DNA from: Caldilineaceae bacterium
GTDB taxonomy: Bacteria; Chloroflexota; Anaerolineae; Caldilineales; Caldilineaceae
NCBI GenBank assembly: GCA_026645575.1
Contig: JAPKMW010000004.1
Location: forward strand, 124,001 to 188,000
Direction of reading: 5' to 3'
Length of the DNA stretch: 64,000 nucleotides
The position numbers and the translations under genes are program-made. This document shows positions 9,101 through 19,000 of the stretch, in pieces (within the stretch, counting starts at the first letter, position 1; the number at the start of each line of letters is the position of its first letter). The notes beneath the pieces are model-generated. The model saw only the letters and a program-made list of their open reading frames with translations, had not been told where the DNA came from and searched no databases.

Positions 9101-12100
9101 GCTCCCGTTGGATGCGGGCGATGTTGTCGAGGGCATTGGCTTCGGCGTTTTGATCGGCGGCAGCCTGCGCTTTGATCAGCAACTGCTGATAGAAGTCAAG
9201 CGCCTGGGTTAGTTGACCGGTGTCGCGGTAGAAGCGGCCAATGTTTTCCAGGGCGCGGCCTTCCAGTTCACTGTTACCGCTCGCTTGCGCCAGGGTCAAT
9301 GCTTCCTGATAAGTTTGTAACGCTTGCTCTGTATCACCGGCATCGCGTTGGATGCGGGCAATGCTGTCGAGGACTTCAGTCTGAAGATTTTGATCGTTGA
9401 GCGACTGCGCCAGATCGCGTGCCTGCTGATAATAGGTCAATGCCTGCGTTTGATCACCTTGCTCGCGGTAGAGTTGACCGATCTTGACCAACGTCTTGCC
9501 CTCTAAGGCACGGTCACTCGCGCTTTGGGCGGTGGTTAACAACTCGGTATAACTGGTCAGCGCGTCTTCGTAATTCTTCAACCCTTGTTGAACCGGCGCC
9601 AGCCCCTCCAATACATTGCCAATGAGACGCTTGTCCGCCAGGTCGCGACCGAGGGCTAACGCCTTTTCATAGGCCGTCTGCGCCTCTGCCAGTTTGTTTT
9701 GCCCGGCATACAGCCCACCCATATTCTCGTGGATATTCGCCAGCAGGGCGCCATCATTCAAGGCTTCGGCCTTGACCAGGGCGTCACTGTAAGCCGCCAG
9801 CGCGTCGTCGGCCTGTTGCAGGTCGCGATAGACCTTGCCGACCTGGATCAGGGCGTTGACCTCCAATCTGGGTAGATTAGCTTCTTGCACCAGCATCAGC
9901 ACCTGTTCGTAAGAGTCAAGCGCTTCCTGGAATTGGCCCTGTTCCTGCAATGACTTGCCCAGACCGTCGAGGGCATTGCTTTGCAATGTGCTGTCGCCCA
10001 GCGTGGTGGCAAGTTCCAGCGCCGCCTGATAGCGGGTGGCGGCTTCATCGGGCTTGGTCATGGCGCGGTAGAGCCGGCCAATGTCGATGAGCGCTTTGGT
10101 CTCGGCGATGGTATCGCCGTTCTGGCGCGCCGCCGTCAACGCCTGTTCATAGGGACCAAGAGCCGCTTCGTATTGACCGAGATCGCGATAGACTTTGGCA
10201 AGATCGGTTAGCAGATCCTGACTGAGATCCATAGCGCGCAGTTGTTCAAGCAGCGCCGTGGCCTCCTCGTTCCGGCCTAGCGCCGTATAAATACGACTGA
10301 TGTTGGCGAGAATACGCGCCGTGTCCTCAGCATCGTTGGTGGCCTCGGCATAGCCACGGGCTATCTCGAAAGCTTGCAGCGCTTGATCGTAGTTGCCACT
10401 GTCTAACTGGATGGCGCCAATGCTCTCTTGTAGTACCTGCTCCGTGGCTGTGTCTTTGCGCGCCTGGGCGAGGGGCAAGGCCAAGGCAAAGCTACGCAAC
10501 GCCTGTTCATCATTGCCAGTGGCGCGGTAAACCTTACCCAGATCGAGCAGCACGCGGCTCTCGGTTTCCTGATCACCGCTCTCCTGTACAAGCGCCAGCG
10601 CGTCAGCGTAGGCGTCCTGCGCCGCCTTGTAATCTTCCAACGCCCGGTAGATGCGACCGAGATTGGCCAGCGCGCGGCCTTCAGCGGCTTTGTCGTTCAC
10701 TTCCTTGGCGCGCGCCAGCGCTTGTTCATACGGTTCCAGCGCTTTGTCCAACTGGCCGCTCTGGCGCAGTTGCAAGCCCACTTCGTTGAGGATCTTATCT
10801 TCCAGCGTAAAGTCACCCAGTTGTTGGGCAATCGCCAACGCCTCAGTGAAGTTCCCTTGCAGACGGTAGACATTGCCGATGGCCGCCAACATTTCGTTGG
10901 AAAACGCACTGTTATCGAGGCGAGCGGCAATTTCCTGTGCGCCCCGATAGGCGACCAACGCGCCATCCAACTGACCGAGCGCCTGATAGACCTTACCGAT
11001 ATTCTTTTGGATATTGGCTTCCCAGATGGGATTGGCGGCGTTGGCGCAGGCAGTCGCCGGTTGGATCAACCCTTGCACCAACGGCAGCGCCTTCTGGTAG
11101 TTCGCCAGCGCTTCGCCATACTGTTGGGCGGCGCGGTAGAGCGCCCCCAACCCTTCATAGACTTCGGCTTGCAGGCTCAAATCGCCATTCGCCAGCGCCA
11201 GTTGTAGGGCGCTTTGATAGGTTTGGGCGCCGGCGTCGTACTGCTGTAACTTCGCCTGCACTTGGCCGCTGCCCAGCAGGATTTCACCTTCTAGCTTCCG
11301 TTCGGCGGCGGGTTGCATCCGCACCAGCGTCAGCGCCTGGTTGAAGGCTTGCAACGCTTGGTTGTACTGTTGCAGACCAGCGTAGGCATTGGCCAACTCT
11401 ACCAGCGTGGCGCCGGCCGCCGCACTTTGACCGGCGGCCTGTTGCGCCGTTCCGATCTCTTGCAGCTTGGCAACAGCCTGTTCGGCCTGACCGCTACTGC
11501 GCAACACCTTGCTGCGATCCACTTGCAGTTGGACCAGCAATTGCGGCTGGTTGAGGGTTTGCGCCAGGGCCAACGCCTGATCGTAACTCTGTTGCGCTGC
11601 CGGGTATTGGGCCAGTTCCCGTTGAGCCCGCCCGATCTCCGTCAACGCCCAGACTTGGGTGGTGACATCGTTCTGACTCTTGGCTGCCGTCAACACCGTT
11701 TGCAGGGCGCTGAGGGCGCGTTCGGCGTCGCCCCGGTCGCGATAATATTTGCCGATTTCGATTTGGGCCGCGCCAGCCAGATCGCTCAGGCCAAACTGTT
11801 GTGCGGTGGTCAGCGCCGATTGATAGGCTTGGACGGCGGCTTCACACTGGCCCAAGGCCAGGTAGGCGCGCCCGCGGCCCACCAGCGCTTCGCCTGCGGT
11901 GCGCTGATCGCTTGTTTCCTGGGCGAGGGTGTACGCCTGGTCGTAGGCATTCAATGCGTCCTGCGGGCGGTTCAGTTGCACATAGAGTTTGGCGGCATCC
12001 GCCAGAGCATCTTTGCGCAGATTGGGGTTGGTGAGGACCTGCCCCAGACTGAGGGTCATTTCGTAGTAACCGAGCGCCTGCGCAGTGTCGCCGCTGTCGC

Positions 12101-15100
12101 GATAGACGAGCGCCAGTTGCAACAGCGTCTTGGCTTCCAGCGTCTGGTCATTAGAGAAGCGGGCGAGTTGCAGTACCTCCTGGTGGGTGCGCAGCGCCTG
12201 CTCGGTGTTGCCCAGGTTTAGGTAGAGACCGCCGATTTCGGCCAACACCTCACGGGCGCGACCGGTGTCGCCCAACTGTTGCAACTGAGTCAGGCTCTGT
12301 TGATAGAGTACCAACGCCTGATCATACTTTTCCTGGTCACGATAGACGGCGGCGCTTTCAATCTGGCTTTCGCTGATCAGGTTGGCATCGGGCAAGCTTT
12401 GGGCTACCTGACCGGCAGTCTGGAAGCGGGCCAGCGCCTGCTCATATTGCCCCTGGTCGCGGTAGATTTTGCCCATTTCGAGCAAGGCCACTGCTTTGAG
12501 CCGGGGATCGTTGGCGGTCGCCTCCATTTTGAGCGCCTGATCATAGGAAGCCAGTGCCTGTTCCAGTTGGTTCATGGCGCGGTAGACTTTGCCCAACTCG
12601 GTCAATGTTTTGCCCTGCGCCAGCGGATCGTTGAGTGATTCGGCTACGTCCAACGCCTGCTGATAGAGCGCTAGCGCTTTTTCCTGTTGGCCGGCGCTGC
12701 TGTAAAGCTTGGCAATGTCGGTCAGCAGGTCATCTTTAAGCGCCAGGTTGTCGATCTGGTCGATGAGCGCCAATGCTTGGTCCAGTTGGTTCAAATCGCG
12801 GTAGACTTTGGCTAACTGCCCTAGCAGTTCCGACTCTAGCTCAGGGTTCTCTTGGCTGCGGGCAAGTTCGAGCGCTTCATTGTAATTGGTCAGCGCTTGT
12901 TGGTTGTCACCGCTGACGCGATAGGTATCGCCCAAGCCGCTATAGGCGCGCAACTTTAGGATCGGTTGCCCGGCAGCTTCAGCGGTGACCAGCGCTTCCT
13001 GATAGCTGCTAATCGCCTGGTCATATTGGGTGAGTTCACGGTAGGTGGCGGCAATGGCAAGTTGGGCCGTGCCAACCAACTCTTTGTCCTTCAACTCCTG
13101 ACCAACCCCCAACGCCTGCCGGTAAAATTCGAGCGCTTTTTGCGGCTCCTTGAGGTCGCGATAAACCTGGCCGGTGTCAAGGTAGGTGTTGCCCAGCACC
13201 TCCAGATTTTCATTCTCTTTGGCGACTTCGACCGCTTCCTGGTAGGAGGCGATGGCCTGGTTGAAGTTGTTCTGGTTGCGGTAGAGTTTGCCCAGATCGA
13301 CATAGACGCGCCCGGTCAGTTCCAGGTCGGTATATTCCTTGGCCGCGCTGAGGGCGTCCTGGTAATAGTCGGTAGCCCGTTCCACCAGCCCCTGGTCGCG
13401 ATAGACGCGCGCCGTGTCCGCCTTGATGCGCCCCGGCAGTTGGAAATCGTCCAGCGTGCGGCAGGTGGGGCCAAAGAGATTCAGTTGGCGAAGATGGCGT
13501 TCAGCCAGATCGAGCGCCCGCTGATAGGTGTCCAACGATGGTTCATAAGCGCTCTGGATGCGGAAGACTTCGCCTTCGGCGCTCAAGACCTGGCTTTCCA
13601 GATCGAGATCAAGTAACTGTTTGGCAATCGCTTCAGCTTTGTCATAGGTTTCCAGCGCAGGGTCATATTGGCCCAGGTCACGCTGCGATCGGCCCATCCC
13701 CAGCAGAATTTCGCCCTGCGCGCGTAGTTGGCCTAAGCGTTGGGCCAACGCCAGCGCTTGCCGATAGGGGGGCAGCGACTGCTCATATTGGCCCGATTCG
13801 CGATAGGCGCCGGCCATGCCGGAATAAATTTCCATCTGTAAGCCCAACATATAGAAACGTTGAGCCAGTCGCAGCGCCTCTTGATAGGCGCGCAGAGCAT
13901 TATCGAATTGACCGGCGCCACGGAAGGCATCGCCCTGGTTGGTCAACACCTCGGCTTCGAGGGCGTCGTTGTTGGTCAGGCGCACCAGTTGGAGCGCTTC
14001 CTGATAGGCGTCCAGTGACTCATCAAAGCGCCCCTCGGTGTCATTGACCCGGCCAATCGCCATGAGCAGCTTGATGATCCCAATCTCATCCCGTAGCAAC
14101 CGGGCAAAGCTCAGGGCGCGCGCATAGGCGTCGAGCGCTTCACTACACTGGCCGATCTGCCAGTAGACTTCACCCAGATCGCCCAGCAGGTCGCCCTGCG
14201 CCAGTTGATCGCCCCGCTCCTCGGCAATGCGCAACGCCTGTTGATAGGAGGCGACGGCGCGATCGGGTTCGCCCAGGTCGCGATAGAGATTGGCGACCTG
14301 ATTTTGTAACTTCACCATCTGGCCGACGTCGCCCTGCCCCTCAGCCAGCTTCATCGCCTGTTGATAGAGGTCAAGCGCCTTGCCCCGGTCGCCGCTGTCC
14401 AGCGTCAAGCTGCCAATGTCGGTCAGCAGTTGGGCTTGCAGCTTGCTATCCTTTAGTTGTTCGCTCAGTTGGAGCGCAGCCTGATAGTTTTCCAGCGCCG
14501 GTACGGTTTGGCCGAGGTCTCGATAGGTTTTGGCGAGATCGGCCAATACGCTCTTTTCCATCTGCCGGTTGTTCTGCGACCGGATCAAGGTGAGCGCCTG
14601 TTGGTAATAGGTCAGCGCCGGGTCGAGCTGTTTGGAGGCGCGGTAGGTGCTGGCCATACCGGCCAACACTTTGGCTTCCAAAACGCGGTCGCCGCTGGTC
14701 TGGGCCTGGGCCAGCGCTTCCTGGTAGGCCAGGAGCGATTCGTTGTACTTGCCTACTTCTCGATAGTTGCTGGCGAGATCAGCGCGGATGGAGCCGGTCA
14801 ACCCGTCCTGGCTATAGATTTCGGCCAGGGTGAGCGCTTGTTGAATAGCAGCATCGGCTTCGGCATTGCGGCCCAGGTCGCGATAGATGCGCCCCAATGC
14901 CGACAGGGCTTTGCTTTCCACTTCGGGGTTGCTGGTCGTCTTGAGCAGGTCGATTGCCTGTTGATAAGCGTCCAGCGCCTGTTCCAGTTGCCCCAAGTCT
15001 TCGTAAGCATCGCCGATGTTGAGCAAGGTCTTAGCGGCCAGCCCTAGATTGCCCATGCTATAGGCGGCGCGCAAGGCATTTTGATAGACAAAAAGCCCCT

Positions 15101-15911
15101 GTTGCGGCTGGCCCAGCTTCTGGTAGATGTTGGCGATGTTATCGAGCGCTTGATTTTCCAGAGCAGGATTGTTGAACGCTTGGGCAATCGAAAGCGCCTG
15201 CTGGTAGGGGGTGACGGCCAATTCATATTGGTTGAGCGCCTGATAGACTTCGCCCACGCCGTTCAATGATTCGCCTACCAATTCCTGATTGCTTAGGGTG
15301 CGCGCAGTTTCCAGCGCAGCTTGATAGGCGGCCAGGGCCTCTTTGGGCTGCTGTTGCGCTAGATAGATACGGCCGGCAGTCAGTTGCGCTTTGCCCATCA
15401 ACTCCTGGTTGTTGAGCGCCTGGGCGAATTGGAGGGCGGCCTGTTGCGCCGTCAACGCCTGCTCGTACTCTTTCAGGTCATAGAGTACCCGGCTTAGGTA
15501 GAGATTGAGCTTGGCCTGCCGTTCGGTGTCCCCCTTGACTTGGGCCGGCGGCAGCGCATTTTGATAGGCTTGTACAGCGCCGGTTAGATCGCCCAATTGC
15601 AATTTGGCATGGCCAATATATTCCCATGCCTGGCCATTGCGTTTGATGTTGTTGTAATATTGGTAGGTCTGCTGGACTTTTTCAAAAATTGCCAGCGCCG
15701 CCTGCCATTGGCCGGTATTGTAAAGTTCAATGCCTTGATTAAAAGTGGCGTCGGTGGCGTTCTGCACCGTCACTTGAGCCACCGGCGCTGCCACGGCAAC
15801 GTTGGGCAACAACAGCGCAAAGACCAAACAGAGGCGCAATGCCACCTTGAGCCAGTAAACGCCTTTTCGCTGTGCAGCGCCCGGGTGTGAGTTCAACGAT
15901 AAGTTCCCCAT
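6189..15911 (-). CDS. Giant exported TPR-repeat protein with degenerate CHAT domain
   Basis: A 3240-residue protein. It starts with a signal peptide (hydrophobic VALRLCLVFALLLPNVAVA, then A-A-P). From ~55 to ~2650 it is a continuous tetratricopeptide array of roughly 65 units with a ~40-residue period (units of the type VYRDLGQ...ALASYQQAL), the long kinesin-light-chain-like spacing common before CHAT. Residues ~2660-3130 are the caspase-like CHAT domain, including VIVSHGVLNYAPFAAFFD, RALVLGNGD and GAPAVLTSNWRVDDASVATFFEAFY. The catalytic positions are changed: the usual H-x-A-x-H-G reads HIAAAG (A2973 for His) and the usual L-S-A-C-x-T-G reads LSGNQQG (N3020 for Cys). It ends with a hydrophobic stretch and an Arg/Lys-rich tail (LADLFRRGFLRRKRE), so it is probably membrane anchored. 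Likely a scaffold or pseudo-protease at the cell surface. It is convergent with yciH and downstream of the GT2-epimerase gene on the same strand. Confidence 0.9.
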   Translation of the reverse strand: MGNLSLNSHPGAAQRKGVYWLKVALRLCLVFALLLPNVAVAAPVAQVTVQNATDATFNQGIELYNTGQWQAALAIFEKVQQTYQYYNNIKRNGQAWEYIGHAKLQLGDLTGAVQAYQNALPPAQVKGDTERQAKLNLYLSRVLYDLKEYEQALTAQQAALQFAQALNNQELMGKAQLTAGRIYLAQQQPKEALAAYQAALETARTLSNQELVGESLNGVGEVYQALNQYELAVTPYQQALSIAQAFNNPALENQALDNIANIYQKLGQPQQGLFVYQNALRAAYSMGNLGLAAKTLLNIGDAYEDLGQLEQALDAYQQAIDLLKTTSNPEVESKALSALGRIYRDLGRNAEADAAIQQALTLAEIYSQDGLTGSIRADLASNYREVGKYNESLLAYQEALAQAQTSGDRVLEAKVLAGMASTYRASKQLDPALTYYQQALTLIRSQNNRQMEKSVLADLAKTYRDLGQTVPALENYQAALQLSEQLKDSKLQAQLLTDIGSLTLDSGDRGKALDLYQQAMKLAEGQGDVGQMVKLQNQVANLYRDLGEPDRAVASYQQALRIAEERGDQLAQGDLLGDLGEVYWQIGQCSEALDAYARALSFARLLRDEIGIIKLLMAIGRVNDTEGRFDESLDAYQEALQLVRLTNNDALEAEVLTNQGDAFRGAGQFDNALRAYQEALRLAQRFYMLGLQMEIYSGMAGAYRESGQYEQSLPPYRQALALAQRLGQLRAQGEILLGMGRSQRDLGQYDPALETYDKAEAIAKQLLDLDLESQVLSAEGEVFRIQSAYEPSLDTYQRALDLAERHLRQLNLFGPTCRTLDDFQLPGRIKADTARVYRDQGLVERATDYYQDALSAAKEYTDLELTGRVYVDLGKLYRNQNNFNQAIASYQEAVEVAKENENLEVLGNTYLDTGQVYRDLKEPQKALEFYRQALGVGQELKDKELVGTAQLAIAATYRELTQYDQAISSYQEALVTAEAAGQPILKLRAYSGLGDTYRVSGDNQQALTNYNEALELARSQENPELESELLGQLAKVYRDLNQLDQALALIDQIDNLALKDDLLTDIAKLYSSAGQQEKALALYQQALDVAESLNDPLAQGKTLTELGKVYRAMNQLEQALASYDQALKMEATANDPRLKAVALLEMGKIYRDQGQYEQALARFQTAGQVAQSLPDANLISESQIESAAVYRDQEKYDQALVLYQQSLTQLQQLGDTGRAREVLAEIGGLYLNLGNTEQALRTHQEVLQLARFSNDQTLEAKTLLQLALVYRDSGDTAQALGYYEMTLSLGQVLTNPNLRKDALADAAKLYVQLNRPQDALNAYDQAYTLAQETSDQRTAGEALVGRGRAYLALGQCEAAVQAYQSALTTAQQFGLSDLAGAAQIEIGKYYRDRGDAERALSALQTVLTAAKSQNDVTTQVWALTEIGRAQRELAQYPAAQQSYDQALALAQTLNQPQLLVQLQVDRSKVLRSSGQAEQAVAKLQEIGTAQQAAGQSAAAGATLVELANAYAGLQQYNQALQAFNQALTLVRMQPAAERKLEGEILLGSGQVQAKLQQYDAGAQTYQSALQLALANGDLSLQAEVYEGLGALYRAAQQYGEALANYQKALPLVQGLIQPATACANAANPIWEANIQKNIGKVYQALGQLDGALVAYRGAQEIAARLDNSAFSNEMLAAIGNVYRLQGNFTEALAIAQQLGDFTLEDKILNEVGLQLRQSGQLDKALEPYEQALARAKEVNDKAAEGRALANLGRIYRALEDYKAAQDAYADALALVQESGDQETESRVLLDLGKVYRATGNDEQALRSFALALPLAQARKDTATEQVLQESIGAIQLDSGNYDQALQAFEIARGYAEATNDAEDTARILANISRIYTALGRNEEATALLEQLRAMDLSQDLLTDLAKVYRDLGQYEAALGPYEQALTAARQNGDTIAETKALIDIGRLYRAMTKPDEAATRYQAALELATTLGDSTLQSNALDGLGKSLQEQGQFQEALDSYEQVLMLVQEANLPRLEVNALIQVGKVYRDLQQADDALAAYSDALVKAEALNDGALLANIHENMGGLYAGQNKLAEAQTAYEKALALGRDLADKRLIGNVLEGLAPVQQGLKNYEDALTSYTELLTTAQSASDRALEGKTLVKIGQLYREQGDQTQALTYYQQARDLAQSLNDQNLQTEVLDSIARIQRDAGDTEQALQTYQEALTLAQASGNSELEGRALENIGRFYRDTGQLTQALDFYQQLLIKAQAAADQNAEANALDNIARIQRERGNANEALAAYQTVLELAEELGNTQLGLTAQTNIAKSYSNLSRYDEAAVAYEKLLETAKATADRPLEAATLQNLGDLQRTSGNYAGVFERYQAALTIQQELGDQPAVAHLHTRIGNAYSDLGQFAQALPSYQEALAIYQTAALPDQELAALNAIGSTYYGMGAYEQAIATFRTAMTLIGADTNPTNSIETYTNLGKLHRAVHDYDASLTQYQQALEQVRKVGDQAAEAKQLLNLGVVHSDLGQYEDAQREYEEAAALAKTLQDEGLRARALYSLGRVYRDTAQYELALEVLQEALAIQQRLGDQGAEAAILNNLGTIYLNLLQHEKAIEPFQRAVTAAEAMRDSSAASEAYAGMGLAYESQGQLEQAIDNYQKAITAAGAQPLNLETYQRLIKLLWDAGRLGDVFTFMEKALAQTFLDGDGNPWINIHSKLAPELADQEQSLRRELFGLRSAIADEMDKALAQRNQTLLGNLFTALDEKQVAYDEIVVRLQTQDPEYSAFLGLNPITLDEVRTQVLDQHTTLVEYFILRKQAVAWVIDQERAVLVPLDITAHELVNQITGFYDKVQDRTAEVPEAASLYGRLFTPVRPFVRKNNLVIVSHGVLNYAPFAAFFDAQNGKYLVQNYAVSYAPSATLYKHLLNKRNIDSGRALVLGNGDDLLPFARQETRAVGDALGVTPVMGDQATESQLYADAPQVDTLHIAAAGKYQPLEPLFTYLALAATEGEDGKLETHEVFSKLDLSNANLVVLSGNQQGNLEQFHSGAEVAELAWAFTYAGAPAVLTSNWRVDDASVATFFEAFYRHLREKVTTAEALRLAQVEMLERDASASPYYWAAFSLNGDYQGEGEIPVIESSAEGVSAPAIGANRSPTDTNTGTAGSALTNAINNLTDSVGLTNVFQVTEGAEIAGVKSTEITTTNPTTGTGNLIPIGDLTNGICNNITLPLGLVLLADLFRRGFLRRKREDEEKESPHE

Positions 15912-15968
15912 GTCTTTTCTCTCTCGGATAAATCTGGTGGAAGTCGTATAGTCCTGGGTCCGTAGTCC

Positions 15969-16082
15969 GTAGTCCTGAGTTCAGAGTCCTGTAACCCTAA
16001 GTCTGCTAATTCGTAGTTATGCAGTTCAGCACCTCAACGCTGAAGCTAGGCTTTAGACTCTGAACTTTGGACTCAGGACTAC
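15969..16082. repeat. Long intergenic hairpin between the TPR-CHAT and GT2 genes
   Basis: GTAGTCCTGAGTTCAGAGTC (15969-15988) pairs with a right arm ending at 16082 that carries a ~7-nt insertion. An inner CAGC...GCTG stem lies in the loop. Built of tandem-like 'agtcc/gtagtcc' words also seen near 6050 and 24510. It separates two same-strand genes and could insulate or terminate the GT2 transcript. Confidence 0.65.
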
Positions 16083-16087
16083 AGACT

Positions 16088-19000
16088 TCAATTGCTCTGC
16101 TGGATCCCCGCCCAGAAGCGGTTGAAGAAGCGGGCATAGCTGCCAAGCAGACTCGACGGTGCGCCCGTTGGCTGGTTTGGCGCCGATGATGAGTGCCATT
16201 CTTCGGTAAAGCGAATATTTTCCTGGTCGCCCTCAAAAGTGTTATTGGTCAGGAGATCATCAGGGCCGGTTTTGAGATAGATGCCGGTCTGATAGCCGGC
16301 TAGGCGATTACGGGCGATCTGGTTAGCGATCGCTTCTTCCGTCAGATAGATGCCATATTTGCTGCGACTCATTGCGTTGGTATAAGCAATGTCATTATTG
16401 AAGATGAAATTGCTCAACGAGCGGATGTAGATGCCCACACGGTTATTCTCCATTTGATTGCGGATAAACCAGTTGGCGCGTGACTCTTCATAGAGATAGA
16501 GGCCATATTGCAACGAATCCTTGACAATATTGTCGTAGATCACATTATCAGCCGAACGGCGATTGAAGCGCAGCCCACGCTTGTTGCCGACAATCTCATT
16601 GTTGTAGATAGTATTCAGATCCGACCGCCAAAGAGCGATGCCATCAACATTACCGGCCACATAGTTATCGTAGATCGAGTTGTAATTGCTTTCGCGATCC
16701 AACATGATGCCGTGCAGGGCATTGTCATAGGAACGGTTGTTGCGGATAATGTTGTTTTCACAGCGGCGGGAGAAGATGATGCCGTGGTTGCCGTTGTTAT
16801 GCACCTCGTTGAATTCGACCAGAAAGTTGTTGGAGTCGTCGTGGGGGTCAAGGCCATATTCCAAATTGTTGTGGACTTTGTTATTACGCAAGACCATACC
16901 CGTGGCGCCAAAGGAGTAAAAACCCATGTAGTTGTCATGGATATTATTCTCTTCAAAGGTGCCGGTGGTTAGCTCGCGCTGGAAGCGGGCGCTATTTTCA
17001 ATACGCCACGAGAGACCGTAGACGCCGCCGCCACTATTACGCAATTTGGGTTGTCCCAGGAAAGCAACTTCCGTCTTCACAAAGTCCATCCGCCCATTGT
17101 TGACGCGGATGTGGGCGCGGCCGTCATCCACGTTGCGATCCACATCGTTGAGCTTGGGATCCCAGGAGGTGATTTTGGTATTGCTGACCCCGATGTTGGC
17201 CGAATCGCCAAAGATGCGCACCGAACCATTTTCGTCGCTCTGTAACTTGAGCCAGCTTACCTGCGGTCCCTCAATAAGCAACACTGTATGGCGCTTTAAT
17301 TCCAGATTCTTCTTTAACAGATAAACGCCTTCGCTCTCCTGGGCCAAGACCGAAGGATCGTTGATCAAACGGTAGATGGTGGGAATATCGACCACGGCCA
17401 TGGCGCCAACCACAGTGATACCGTTGATCTCCGGACGGTACTCCACTGTTACGCCGGTCGATTCTGTAGCCAGAGGGGGGAGGGCGCGGCGATAATCGGC
17501 ATAATTCTTAAAAGGCAACTGGATGGTGATGCGCTCCCCGATCTTCCAGGCGCCGGATTGGAGCGTAATGGCGCGCTCGTCAATGCCATACTTCTGGGCG
17601 ATCAGAGGCAAGGTGTCGCCAACGCCGATTTCATACTGGGTTGTGCCTTGGGCAACGTTGCTGGCGCCGACTTTGGGCAACGCCGGTTCAAAGGCTGTGA
17701 TGGTCGTATCCGCTTGTTGAATGTTGTAGGCGGGCAGTTCCGCTTCCATCCCCACCACATTGGGATCGGTGATATTGGCCAGCAAGCGCTGTTGACTGTA
17801 GAGTACGTTAATCACCACCACCACAAAGATCACCATGACGCCGGTGGCGGCATAGCTGAGCGCGGTGCGAATAAAGCCCAAGCGGCGCACCCGGCTCTGA
17901 TCCCAGCGGGTGACCCAGCTTTGGTGGTTCATGGTGAAAAAGGCATAGATGCGAATGAGCGCAAAGACATAGGCGAAGAGAATGTAGATCGGCACAATCA
18001 TAATGCTGGAACGGCGCCGACGAAGGTGCATCCAAATCTTTACCGTGCGCGAGAAGAGCCACCAGAGCAGAATGATAATGGTCATAAACCAGTCACGGTG
18101 GATGACTGATAAGACGAGGTAGGTTGGGGCGACCAAGGTTGTAAGCGGCTGGGAAAGACGGTCAATCGAGTGGAAGGCCAACACCGGACGACGCCAGATC
18201 CAACCACTAAAGAGCGCACGCAGGTCGGCGCGCCAACTGTTGCGCGCCCAGCGCACCCGTTGGCGAATGAATTGACCAACATTGGGGAAACCAGGGGTAT
18301 AGACGCGCGCCCCTTCCTGATAACGCACCTTCCACCCTTTGGCTTGCACCAAATTGGTCAACCGTTTATCATCGCCAGCGATCACCGGCTGGCCCCAGAA
18401 GGTTTCATGGAGCAGTTCATCGAGCAAGGGCAGGATGGCGGTGCGGCGATAGACGGCGGTGCGCCCGGAGATACAGGTGACAGCATCCCCGGCGGCGGCC
18501 AGGAAGCGAATCTCCTCCAAGTAGCGAATGTCCAGGTAGAGATCAAAGAGCCGTTGCGCCACGGTTTTGGGGGCCAACACATTTTGCCGCGTGGTGACGC
18601 CGCCAACTTCCGGGTCTTCAAAAGGCGCAATGGCTTTGACCAGCACATCCTTTTCCCACATCGTGTCGCTATCGACCAGGAAGACAATTTCGCCGCTCGC
18701 CACCTGCACACCATCAACCAGCGCCGCACGTTTGCCCGGTTTGCGGGTGATGATCAATTTGGTGGTGACGGCGCCGGTGGCGGCACAGGCTTCCTCAAAT
18801 TTACGAAACTCTTGAATACAGTTTTCGTCAGTATAATCGATGACCGCAATGATCTCATTCGGGCCATTGATCAACCACGATTCAAGGGCATTGCGAAAGG
18901 TCTGTGGATCTTCATTGTAGACAGGGGTAATAATGCTGGTGGTCGTTGTATACCCACTGGGGACCAAAGGACGATAACGAGCGCCTACAACTTTGCGCAC

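Noticed and set aside
11313..12221. Several 130-300-residue forward frames across 7-15.6 kb
   Set aside because: All are antisense shadows of the giant TPR gene: periodic with the repeats and without domains.
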